From contig WRFT01000088.1 in NCBI GenBank assembly GCA_009776385.1, positions 1 to 7,657 of the forward strand: a stretch of DNA of 7,657 nt, read 5' to 3'. The first letter of the stretch is position 1; every line of letters starts with the position of its first letter. Under the pieces are notes generated by a model that did not search any database, was not told the origin of the DNA, and saw nothing but the letters and a program-made list of their open reading frames with translations. Below are positions 1-6,135 of the stretch, piece by piece. The stretch comes from Clostridia bacterium (GTDB taxonomy: Bacteria; Bacillota; Clostridia; Christensenellales; Aristaeellaceae). The translations under genes were made by a program, and so were the position numbers.

Positions 1-1254
1 AGAATTATCGGTTCCGGTTTACTCCCGTTTTTTGAAATCAGTTTATGTCCTCCTGAACTTAAAAGCGGTGATACAACGCTAACCCATTACAAAGCCAACA
101 CGTCCGTACCTTACTCCTTTGAACGGTGGGTTCTGCTGATAAAAGAAATCATATGCCATTGCCTTGACAGATATGGTATGGACTGTGTTAAAAATTGGTT
201 CTTTGAAGTATGGAACGAACCGGATTTGGAGTTTTTGCACGGAGATATCCTTGATTACTTTACCATCTATGACCATACGGTTTTAGCGATAAAAAGCGTT
301 TGCAAAGAGCTTCGGGTTGGAGGCCCGGCAACGAGCAAATGCGAATGGATTGATGCCTTTATCACCCATATCGAGAAAGGTAGCTCTTTGAGCATGTATC
401 AACCTTTACCCTGTGACTTTATCAGTACGCATGCTTACCCCAGTGACATTGACTTTATTAACAGTGATTCGGGGGATGTGGAATTACGGCATTCAAGTAT
501 CATGCTTTCGCTTTTTACCAATGTAAAACAAAAAATGCGCGCGTCTTCTCTTAAAAACCTACCACTGATTATGGGAGAGTGGAACTCCAGTGCCGGGCCG
601 CTAAGCTTTAATCATGATGAAAGAAATAACGCCGCGTTTATTGTTAAAATTATCAACGAACTAAAGGATGTCATTGATGGATCGCTGTACTGGAATTTGT
701 CGGATATATATGAGGAATGCGGTTTTCATTTCACCCCCTTTCATGGCGGTTACGGCCTTTTTAACGTCAATTCCATTCCTAAAAGCAGTTTTAACGCTTT
801 CTTGCTGCTTAATGAGCTAAACGGATATGAACTGGTGGTAGAAAAGGAGTACTATTCACCGGAACGAGGCATTTTAACAACATACGATGACGCGTCCGGT
901 GTTATTTGTATTTTACTTTACAATTATACTGAGCCCGGATCGGATAATCCGACGAGTTGGGATCTAAAGCTGGTTCTTAACGGGGTAACCGCTCCATGCA
1001 TACCCTATCAAAGCACGGAAATAAATGAGGACTACGGCAGCGCCTTTGAATGGTGGAAATCTGTCGGGTCCCCGGAGTACTTAACAACGGAAGCCCATAC
1101 ACTGCTTGTAGATAAAGCTAAAATGGAAACGCAAATAAAAATATTGCAAAGAAACCGAAATCCATTTATCCAGTGGCATGAAACAATCCATCCGGGAAAT
1201 GTAAAATTAATAAAGCTGTTAAATATATATGACTACAAGACACTAACAAACTAA
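1..1254 (+). CDS. Glycoside hydrolase family 39, beta-xylosidase-like (5' truncated)
   Basis: The frame is open from the first base and ends with TAA at 1252-1254, so the window holds the last 417 codons of a longer gene. An ATG at 178 is only an internal methionine, because family-typical sequence (FFEIS, SGDTT, YKAN) lies before it. GH39 hallmarks are clear. FEVWNEPD carries the general acid/base Glu (codon 217-219, residue 73 of the visible part). GGPAT, a DFISTHAYP stretch and GEWNSS follow, the last carrying the catalytic nucleophile Glu (codon 577-579, residue 193). Next come a YWNLSDIYEE block and an FHGGYGLFN block, then a C-terminal beta-rich region. The family retains configuration and releases xylose or related sugars from oligosaccharides. 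In Firmicutes some GH39 domains are fused behind an AraC-type regulator; the missing N-terminus leaves that open. No signal peptide can be judged. The gene is visibly more AT-rich than the greA-lysS operon. Substrate is inferred from the family only. Confidence 0.93.
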   Translation, partial: RIIGSGLLPFFEISLCPPELKSGDTTLTHYKANTSVPYSFERWVLLIKEIICHCLDRYGMDCVKNWFFEVWNEPDLEFLHGDILDYFTIYDHTVLAIKSVCKELRVGGPATSKCEWIDAFITHIEKGSSLSMYQPLPCDFISTHAYPSDIDFINSDSGDVELRHSSIMLSLFTNVKQKMRASSLKNLPLIMGEWNSSAGPLSFNHDERNNAAFIVKIINELKDVIDGSLYWNLSDIYEECGFHFTPFHGGYGLFNVNSIPKSSFNAFLLLNELNGYELVVEKEYYSPERGILTTYDDASGVICILLYNYTEPGSDNPTSWDLKLVLNGVTAPCIPYQSTEINEDYGSAFEWWKSVGSPEYLTTEAHTLLVDKAKMETQIKILQRNRNPFIQWHETIHPGNVKLIKLLNIYDYKTLTN

Positions 1255-1259
1255 AACCC

Positions 1260-1940
1260 CTAAGACCCGGGTACAAGCTCCGGCATGGGCATGGTGAGCG
1301 TCTTTATCATATAATCCAGCAGCTTGACGGCGTTATCGTCATTCCTGCCCGCTACCGTCACGCAAAACACCATGCCGCGGTTATCCACGTTAAAATCCCA
1401 CAAGCCAAACATGCCGTCCGCCGGAATACCGTACACATGGGTTTGAGACGGCCCTTCCTCTTCCTCACGGTGCGTGACGGTTCCTTTTTGAAGGTCGATA
1501 TCACCGGTATTCAGCGCGCCGGAGGCGATATACGGATCTAAATTAACCATGCCGCCTTGGGACGCGTAATTGCGGAAATCCTCCGCCGACAGCATATATA
1601 TCGTGCCTTCCCCCGCCATGATGAAGGTGCTCAGCTGCATGACGGCGTATGGATCGGCGCCGTCGTTGGTCATCATTACCAGGCAATTAATCTCTTCCAA
1701 CTCCGGCAGAATTTCTTGATGCGCCTTGTCAAGATAGGCCTGCAGCGCCTCTTGGTCCGCGCCGGAAGCGCAAAGATACAGGTCTATACGCGCCTCCTTG
1801 GGAGCCTGATAGCGCGTCATGGTAAAAAACAGGTTTAAGCCGACCAAAATACCTACCGACACCAGTACATACTTCCACCATCCGTAATGAAAATGATGCC
1901 TGACGCGGTCTTTGGTTAAGGGTGTTCTAGTCATTTTCAT
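1260..1940 (-). CDS. Membrane-anchored protein of unknown function, third gene of the greA-lysS operon
   Basis: 226 residues, not recognised as a named family. A basic, aromatic N-terminus (HHFHYGWWKY, residues 15-24) leads into one hydrophobic segment at about residues 24-41. About 180 polar residues follow that would lie outside the membrane, with an acidic middle (EEEEG). There is no lipobox cysteine, so it looks like a signal-anchor protein. The outer part has a mixed alpha/beta look, faintly like an extracytoplasmic binding domain; that is an inference. The first ATG (1938-1940) overlaps the lysS stop as ATGA, suggesting translational coupling. The purine-rich GAGGGG lies directly against that ATG but 6 nt before a second ATG at 1932-1934, so the real start may be two codons later. 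It converges on the GH39 gene with 5 bp between stops. The function is unknown, and the link to lysS is positional only. Confidence 0.78.
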   Translation of the reverse strand: MKMTRTPLTKDRVRHHFHYGWWKYVLVSVGILVGLNLFFTMTRYQAPKEARIDLYLCASGADQEALQAYLDKAHQEILPELEEINCLVMMTNDGADPYAVMQLSTFIMAGEGTIYMLSAEDFRNYASQGGMVNLDPYIASGALNTGDIDLQKGTVTHREEEEGPSQTHVYGIPADGMFGLWDFNVDNRGMVFCVTVAGRNDDNAVKLLDYMIKTLTMPMPELVPGS

Positions 1941-3430
1941 CCCCTCTTTATCGGCTTCATCGTGGGGAACAGTAACACATCGCGTATGGATGGGGAATCC
2001 GTCAGCAGCATCACGAGCCTGTCTATGCCAAAGCCGAGCCCGCCCGTGGGCGGCATGCCGTATTCCAACGCGGTTAAAAAATCCTCATCCGGTTCGGTGT
2101 CCAACCCCTGGGCTTTTCGCAGCGCCGCCTGCTTTTCAAACCGGCCGCGCTGGTCGGCGGGATCGTTTAATTCGGAAAAGGCGTTGCCCATCTCATGCCC
2201 GTCGATGAAAAACTCGAAGCGTTCCGTCAATTCCGGGTCATCGGCCTTTCGCTTGGCCAGCGGAGAGATGGCCACCGGATAGTCTGTTATAAAAACGGGC
2301 TGAATGAGCTTTTCCTCCGCAAAGGCTTCAAACAACGCGCTGAGGCACTCGCCCCGGCACGCGGCCGCTTCCACCTGAACGCCCTTTGCCCGGCAGGCGG
2401 CGCGCGCGTCGGCGTCGGACTGCCAAGCGCCAAAATCTTCCCCGCAATGCATCCTTACAGCCTCGGCCATCGTCATGCGCGGCCAGGGCGATTGAAGATT
2501 GAGTTCGCGCTCCTTGCAAATAATACGTGTCGTTCCTAAAACCTTTAGGGCCACATACTCAAAAAGCTGCTCCACCATGTCCATGACATCCCGGTAATCC
2601 GCATAGGCCTGATACGTTTCCACCGTTGTGAACTCCGGGTTATGCAAGGCATCCATGCCTTCGTTTCGGAAGATGCGGCCTACCTCATATACTTTTTCAA
2701 ACCCGCCTACAATCAGCCTTTTTAGGTACAGTTCCGTTTCGATGCGTAAATACATCGGCATATCCAGCGCGTTATGGCGCGTGACAAACGAACGCGCCGC
2801 CGCGCCCGTTTCCTGCGGATGCAACACGGGTGTGTCCACTTCTATAAACCCCCGCCCGTCCAAAAAAGCGCGGACAGCGGACAGCACGCGGCTTCTTGTA
2901 ATAAAAACATCACGGACTCCCGGGTTGACAATCATGTCCAGATACCGCTGACGATACCTTAGATCCGTATCCTGCAGGCCGTGAAACTTTTCAGGAAGGG
3001 GCTTTAGGCATTTGGCAAGCAGCGTTAAGGCATGCACATGCACGCTGACCTCACCCGTCCGGGTGGTAAAAACCGTGCCCGTCACGCCCAGAATATCACC
3101 CAGGTCATACGCCTTAAAGCGCTCGTAAGTTTCTTGGCCGACATCATCGTTTTTAATATATATTTGGATGGGCCCCTGCCCGTCCAGTAAATGCGCGAAG
3201 GAGGCCTTTCCCATCACGCGCCTGCCGATGATACGGCCGGCCACAGATACCTCCCGCCCAGCCAGCGCTTCGTAATACGCGGTTATCTCCCCGCTGCGAT
3301 GCGAAACCGGGAAACGCGTCACCGCGTAGGGGCTTTGCCCTTCCGCCATCAAATCTTGCAGCTTTTTAAGCCTTATCTGCTCTTGTTCGCTTCTGTCAAC
3401 GGCGTTGCATTCCTCCGGGGAACAGGCCAT
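1937..3430 (-). CDS. lysS: Lysyl-tRNA synthetase, class II
   Basis: A cytoplasmic homodimeric enzyme that uses ATP to charge tRNA(Lys) with lysine. The 497 residues match the usual bacterial class II length. An N-terminal OB-fold anticodon-binding domain spans roughly residues 60-140. The catalytic domain opens with GLQDTDLRYRQRYLD (151-165). Motif 2 is FRNEG..ALHNPEFT (254-268), with ETY following. The lysine/ATP-site block GNAFSELND is at 415-423 and motif 3, GGLGFGIDRLVMLL with its Arg, at 463-476. The glycine-rich loop usually close to IxGGAAARPF reads QETGAAARSF, and THHNALD reads TRHNALD. These are mild departures; the motif 2, SELND-block and motif 3 residues listed above are kept, so the enzyme should be active. 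The start is supported by AAGGAG seven bases upstream of the ATG. The gene lies 22 nt behind greA and overlaps the next gene by 4 nt, so it shares the greA promoter. Confidence 0.98.
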   Translation of the reverse strand: MACSPEECNAVDRSEQEQIRLKKLQDLMAEGQSPYAVTRFPVSHRSGEITAYYEALAGREVSVAGRIIGRRVMGKASFAHLLDGQGPIQIYIKNDDVGQETYERFKAYDLGDILGVTGTVFTTRTGEVSVHVHALTLLAKCLKPLPEKFHGLQDTDLRYRQRYLDMIVNPGVRDVFITRSRVLSAVRAFLDGRGFIEVDTPVLHPQETGAAARSFVTRHNALDMPMYLRIETELYLKRLIVGGFEKVYEVGRIFRNEGMDALHNPEFTTVETYQAYADYRDVMDMVEQLFEYVALKVLGTTRIICKERELNLQSPWPRMTMAEAVRMHCGEDFGAWQSDADARAACRAKGVQVEAAACRGECLSALFEAFAEEKLIQPVFITDYPVAISPLAKRKADDPELTERFEFFIDGHEMGNAFSELNDPADQRGRFEKQAALRKAQGLDTEPDEDFLTALEYGMPPTGGLGFGIDRLVMLLTDSPSIRDVLLFPTMKPIKRG

Positions 3431-3452
3431 ACGGGTTCTCCTTTCTAATGGG

Positions 3453-3950
3453 TCAGGCTTGCTTGCCGATAGACAGCACCTTTATGGTGAGTATGCCGGC
3501 GGGGACGGCCACCTGAAGCACCTGCCCCGTTTCCGCGCCAATCAGCGCCGCGCCTACCGGGCTTTCGTTGGAAATTCTGTTCTCATACGGCGCCGCCTCC
3601 TGCGCCCCGACGATGGCATATTCCACCACATCGCCGCTGTCACAGTTTTGAACTTGCACCACCGTTCCGACATTCACGCGGTCGGTGGTAATATCCTCAT
3701 CCGACAGCACGACGGCGTTGCGAATGGTGTTTTCCAGCCGGTTGATTTCCTCTTCCAGCTTGGCTTGCTCTTTTTTAGCCTCATCGTATTCCGCGTTTTC
3801 ACTCAAATCGCCAAAGCCGCGCGCGACGGCTATTTGGTCGGCGATTTCGTTTCGGCGGACGGATACAAAATATTCAAGCTGCGCCTGCAGTCTTTTTAAA
3901 CCCTCCTGCGTCAATACCCCTTTACCCTTTTCGTTCATCCCTTCCGGCAT
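3453..3950 (-). CDS. greA: Transcription elongation factor GreA
   Basis: GreA enters the RNA polymerase secondary channel and stimulates cleavage of backtracked transcripts, rescuing stalled complexes. The 165 residues are normal for the family. An N-terminal antiparallel coiled coil covers about residues 13-83. Its tip, FGDLSENAEY, carries the acidic pair D48 and E51 that holds the catalytic metal at the polymerase active site. The C-terminal FKBP-like domain (about 85-165) contains the family sequence RISNESPVG at 125-133. The start at 3950 is supported by AAAGGGGG eight bases upstream. A second Met at codon 5 has a purine tract directly against it, too close to serve. It is the first gene of the greA-lysS operon, a common clostridial pairing, with a perfect-consensus promoter and a leader of roughly 95 nt. 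Confidence 0.98.
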   Translation of the reverse strand: MPEGMNEKGKGVLTQEGLKRLQAQLEYFVSVRRNEIADQIAVARGFGDLSENAEYDEAKKEQAKLEEEINRLENTIRNAVVLSDEDITTDRVNVGTVVQVQNCDSGDVVEYAIVGAQEAAPYENRISNESPVGAALIGAETGQVLQVAVPAGILTIKVLSIGKQA

Positions 3951-4050
3951 CGATGCTTCCCCCTTTCAACGAGCGGTATAGGCGCATAATATACGCGCGC
4001 CCGGCTTTGAGCCGCAGCGTCGCGCTATCCGTCTATGCTGCTGTGGCGTC

Positions 4051-4079
4051 ATTATATCGGAAAAGGGAAAGGGTGTCAA
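4051..4079 (-). promoter_or_regulatory. Perfect-consensus sigma-70/sigma-A promoter for greA-lysS
   Basis: Read on the minus strand, TTGACA (plus 4074-4079) is followed after exactly 17 bp by TATAAT (plus 4051-4056). Both hexamers match the consensus in all six positions at the optimal spacing. Transcription should start near 4044, giving a leader of about 95 nt before the greA ATG. The leader holds a small hairpin, CGGCT/AGCCG, at 4002-4014. Seen directly; promoter strength is inferred. Confidence 0.93.
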
Positions 4080-4086
4080 ACGAGGT

Positions 4087-4125
4087 GGGACGGGAAGGAG
4101 GGGGGGAGTAAGGAGGGGGTAGGGG
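4087..4125 (+). other. G-rich tract with quadruplex-forming pattern
   Basis: The plus strand carries five G tracts of three or more: 4087-4089, 4092-4094, 4100-4106 (seven G), 4115-4119 and 4122-4125. Loops are 2, 5, 8 and 2 nt. The first three tracts alone satisfy a G3-N1-7 quadruplex pattern if the seven-G run is split. The tract begins 8 bp upstream of the greA -35 box, just outside the promoter, and is far more G-rich than its surroundings. No coding potential is seen. Folding in the cell is not shown. Confidence 0.6.
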
Positions 4126-4173
4126 TTAGGAGACACCAAGGATAACAGATTGATGAGATATAGTGACATCTTA

Positions 4174-4209
4174 GCTCCGTCTTCGCGAGCGGAGCGCGGC
4201 GATTCAGCG
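4174..4209 (-). repeat. REP-like palindromic element, copy A (minus orientation)
   Basis: On the minus strand this reads GCTGAATCGCCGCGCTCC, then GCTCGCGAAGACG. It matches the unit at 5904-5943 (GCTGGATCGCC ... GCTCGCGATGACG) apart from the variable central hairpin. On the plus strand GCTCCG (4174-4179) and CGGAGC (4190-4195) form an inverted repeat. Elements ending in CTCGCAATGACG or close variants are widespread intergenic palindromes in many bacteria; that kinship is recalled, not searched. Confidence 0.72.
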
Positions 4210-4273
4210 TTACCTTATACCATTCCATGTTAAGACGGTTTCTTTTCCGCATCGCTAATGCGTATTCCGTATT

Positions 4274-4321
4274 CTTTACTTTCACGCTCATATGAAGTAC
4301 AATATGGGCACGAAAGTAAAG
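4274..4321. promoter_or_regulatory. Perfect 10-bp inverted repeat, putative AbiEi operator
   Basis: CTTTACTTTC (4274-4283) and its exact reverse complement GAAAGTAAAG (4312-4321) are separated by 28 bp, with centres 38 bp apart. The left arm covers the -35 box; the right arm covers the expected transcription start and runs into the Shine-Dalgarno region. AbiEi proteins are known to repress their own operons by binding paired inverted repeats in the promoter, and this geometry fits. Binding itself is inferred. Confidence 0.72.
4275..4303 (+). promoter_or_regulatory. Promoter of the abiE operon
   Basis: A -35 box TTTACT (4275-4280, 4 of 6 matches) and a -10 box TACAAT (4298-4303, 5 of 6 matches) are separated by 17 bp. 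Transcription should begin near 4310, about 20 nt before the ATG at 4331. An ATG at 4292 would then lie upstream of the transcript and cannot be the start. Confidence 0.7.
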
Positions 4322-4324
4322 GTG
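4318..4324 (+). promoter_or_regulatory. Ribosome binding site that sets the abiEi start
   Basis: AAAGGTG lies 6 nt before the ATG at 4331. No comparable site precedes the in-frame ATGs at 4292 or 4304, so translation should begin at 4331. Confidence 0.75.
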
Positions 4325-4330
4325 TTCATT

Positions 4331-4927
4331 ATGACCAATACGGAAAAATTATTAGGTTTACTTCAAGAGAATAATGGGTATTTAAAAACAGCAGATGTTG
4401 CGGCAAGAGGCATCTCAAGGGTTGTTCTTGGAAGTTTTGTACGAAAGCAAGGGCTTGAGCGTATCGCTCACGGCTTGTATATGTCGCAAGACGCTTGGGA
4501 AGACGGAATCTACGTTATTCAGGCCAGATACCCGGAAGCGGTGTTTTCCCATGAGACGGCGCTCTATCTTATTCATCTGGCCAACCGTGAACCGGCACCC
4601 TTTTCCGTTACGTTTAAAACGGGGACGAATGCGACGGGTTTATCCCGAGAGGGTATTAAAGTGTATAAAATCAAGGATACGCTGTTTGATACGGGTATGA
4701 TTGAGACACGCTCGTCATCAGGACATATGGTAAGGGCTTATAACGCCGAACGAACACTTTGCGATTTATTCCGAAGCCGCCGCCACATTGAAATTCAAGT
4801 ATTGCAGGAAGCGTTAAAAGCATATATTCAGTTAAAGGAAAAGAACATTCCACAACTTATGCGTTACGCCAAACTGTTCTCAGTAGAAAAATTCGTTCGT
4901 CAGTATTTAGAGGTGCTTTTATCATGA
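4331..4927 (+). CDS. abiEi: AbiEi-type antitoxin / autorepressor of a type IV toxin-antitoxin system
   Basis: 198 residues from the chosen ATG, the usual size for clostridial AbiEi proteins (COG5340-like regulators of phage-defence loci). The N-terminus (about 1-52, MTNTEKLLGLLQENNGYL ... ISRVVLGSFV ... LERIAHGLYM) is the winged-helix domain that binds the operon's own promoter. The C-terminal domain carries the recurrent family patches FSHETALYLI, GIKVYKI and YNAERTLCDLFR. In this family the antitoxin both represses transcription and counters the AbiEii toxin without forming a stable complex. The frame can be extended 13 codons upstream to 4292, but the promoter and RBS positions argue for 4331. 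The stop overlaps the abiEii start as ATGA, so the two genes are translationally coupled. The frame is intact, unlike its partner. Composition is more AT-rich than greA-lysS, consistent with transfer. Confidence 0.9.
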   Translation: MTNTEKLLGLLQENNGYLKTADVAARGISRVVLGSFVRKQGLERIAHGLYMSQDAWEDGIYVIQARYPEAVFSHETALYLIHLANREPAPFSVTFKTGTNATGLSREGIKVYKIKDTLFDTGMIETRSSSGHMVRAYNAERTLCDLFRSRRHIEIQVLQEALKAYIQLKEKNIPQLMRYAKLFSVEKFVRQYLEVLLS

Positions 4928-5761
4928 TTTATACATCAAGGCAACTCAAAGCCCTTGTCCGTAATCTCTCTAAAGGAGATAGCGCAAGGGCACAGGTTAT
5001 TATCCGTAAATACGTAATGGAGCGGTTTTTGGAACGGCTCTCGCTCTCGCGCTACAGAAACAATTTCATTCTAAAAGGCGGTACCCTTATTACCGCTATG
5101 GTCGGATTGGATAACCGTTCTACAATGGATATGGATGCAACGCTCAAAAATCTACCGATGGACGATATCAGTGTAAAAAAGATAGTCGAGGAAATTATCG
5201 AAATACAAATTGATGACGGCATATCTTTCAAATTAAGAGCGTGACTCCGATTATGGATGAGGCGAATTATCCCGGCATACGTGTTCTGCCGGATACAATG
5301 CTTGAAACCATGTATACACCGCTTAGAATAGACTTGTCCATCGGCGATATGATAACACCATATGAAGTATCCTATTTGTTCCAATTATTACTTGAAGAGC
5401 GCGTAATACCTATCCTCGCTTATAACATAGAAACGGTACTGGCCGAAAAAATAGAGACACTGCTGGTACGCGGCACGGCCAACACTCGTATGAGGGACTT
5501 TCACGATATTTTCATTCTGACCAACTCGCAAGAACATAAAATCGACAATGCCACGCTAAAAAAGCCTTTACCAACACTGGCGAACAACGCGGCTCTATCT
5601 CGCTTTTGCCGGAAGCAGACCAAATATTAGCAGAGATATCCGAAAGCAAGGTACTGGTTGCTCTTTGGAATAATTACCGTCAAAAATTTAGTTATGCCGC
5701 TGATGTTCTTTGGGATGATGCTATAAAAGCGGCTAAACACCTCATCGAAGTTATCAAGTGA
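4924..5761 (+). pseudogene. abiEii: AbiEii-type nucleotidyltransferase toxin, broken by two frameshifts
   Basis: With two -1 shifts the region reads as one full-length AbiEii of about 279 residues. Segment 1 (4924-5244, 106 residues) holds the nucleotidyltransferase core: KGGT (51-54), Arg65 and the DMD metal-binding pair (69-71). It stops at TGA 5242-5244. Family sequence resumes one frame back from about 5229 (SVTPIMDEANYPGIRV) and includes LAEKIETLL and RMRDFHDIF, two later conserved motifs. That frame ends at TAG 5628-5630. From 5564 a third frame continues the family sequence (AFTNTGEQRGSI ... LWNNYRQKFSYAA) to TGA 5759-5761. The first break is explained by one base lost near 5229-5230, the second by one A lost from the run at 5558-5563. 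GAGGTG lies 8 nt before the ATG. Intact AbiEii is a GTP-using nucleotidyltransferase toxin in phage abortive infection. As read, no complete toxin can be made. Sequencing error is the main alternative. Confidence 0.92.
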
Positions 5762-5769
5762 ACCCACAA

Positions 5770-5801
5770 GGCCGCTCGTAAATGGGACACAGGAAGCGGC
5801 C
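5770..5801. repeat. Inverted repeat after abiEii, weak terminator candidate
   Basis: GGCCGCT (5770-5776) and AGCGGCC (5795-5801) are exact reverse complements around an 18-nt loop, starting 9 nt past the abiEii stop. The GC-rich stem suits a terminator, but the loop is long and no T run follows, so it does not meet the intrinsic-terminator pattern. It may simply be part of the repeat-rich block that follows. Confidence 0.4.
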
Positions 5802-5810
5802 GCATCTCTC

Positions 5811-5855
5811 CCGGATTGCCGCGCCGCCACATCACTCACGTGGTTCGCGATGATG
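5811..5855 (+). repeat. REP-like palindromic element, copy 1
   Basis: CCGGATTGCCGCGCCGCCAC at the left and CACGTGGTTCGCGATGATG at the right bracket a short centre. The unit shares the GGATYGCC head and TCGCGATGA tail with the copies at 5904-5943 and 5959-6020. It begins 49 nt after the abiEii stop. Confidence 0.72.
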
Positions 5856-5903
5856 GGGAAGGGAACGTTTTAACCGCGAAATACGCGAAAGAGGACGGGG
5901 AGA

Positions 5904-5943
5904 CGCTGGATCGCCACGCCACCTTCGGTGGCTCGCGATGACG
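5904..5943 (+). repeat. REP-like palindromic element, copy 2 (best-formed)
   Basis: The unit forms nested inverted repeats. Outer arms are ATCGC (5910-5914) and GCGAT (5935-5939). Inner arms are GCCACC (5918-5923) and GGTGGC (5927-5932) around a TTC loop. Its head GCTGGATCGCC matches copy A on the other side of abiE with one mismatch. Confidence 0.78.
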
Positions 5944-5958
5944 AAGAATGTAGGAACG

Positions 5959-6020
5959 CCGGATCGCTGACCGCCACGCCACTCACGTGGCTCGCGGCTA
6001 AAAGCTGCGCTCGCGATGAC
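5959..6020 (+). repeat. REP-like palindromic element, copy 3 (extended)
   Basis: GCCAC (5978-5982) and GTGGC (5987-5991) form a short hairpin within the family frame GGATCGC ... TCGCGATGAC. An extra hairpin, GCGGCT/AGCTGC (5994-6008), is inserted before the tail, making this copy longer than the others. It lies about 110 bp upstream of the exporter promoter. Confidence 0.7.
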
Positions 6021-6106
6021 ATATGCCATGGTATTTACACATATCATTAATATATTACCCCTCGGCAACCCATGTTGCAAAACGGCCTGTCACGTTTCAT
6101 TTTATA

Positions 6107-6135
6107 TACACACCCCTCAACCCATCCATTATAAT
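6107..6135 (+). promoter_or_regulatory. Promoter of the ABC exporter operon
   Basis: TACACA (6107-6112, 4 of 6 matches to the -35 consensus), 17 bp, then a perfect TATAAT (6130-6135). Transcription should start near 6142, leaving a leader of about 77 nt. The -10 box is also the left end of a palindrome. Because the region is AT-rich, a second -10-like TATTAT at 6142-6147 is an alternative. Confidence 0.65.

Noticed and set aside
1225..1275. Minus-strand terminator after the lysS operon (ACCC ... GGGT followed by TTTAGTTT)
   Set aside because: Only a 4-bp stem with a 9-nt loop; too weak to call.
1557..3448. Open frames on the plus strand across the lysS operon
   Set aside because: They are antisense to clearly conserved GreA/LysRS coding sequence, show no family features, and reflect the GC-rich codon use of the real genes.
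4292..4330. Upstream start for abiEi adding 13 residues
   Set aside because: It lies before the predicted transcription start and inside the promoter, with no RBS. The ATG at 4331 has both a good RBS and family-like length.
5241..5630. A separate 129-residue gene inside abiEii
   Set aside because: Its sequence is the middle of AbiEii shifted one frame. It has no RBS of its own and ends just after the second frameshift.
5770..5801. Intrinsic terminator for the abiE operon
   Set aside because: The stem is good, but the loop is 18 nt and no T run follows, so I list it only as an inverted repeat.
5811..6020. Regularly spaced repeats resembling a CRISPR array
   Set aside because: The units are palindromic and unequal in length, their centres vary, and the intervals are irregular. 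There are no constant direct repeats with uniform spacers, and no cas genes are nearby.
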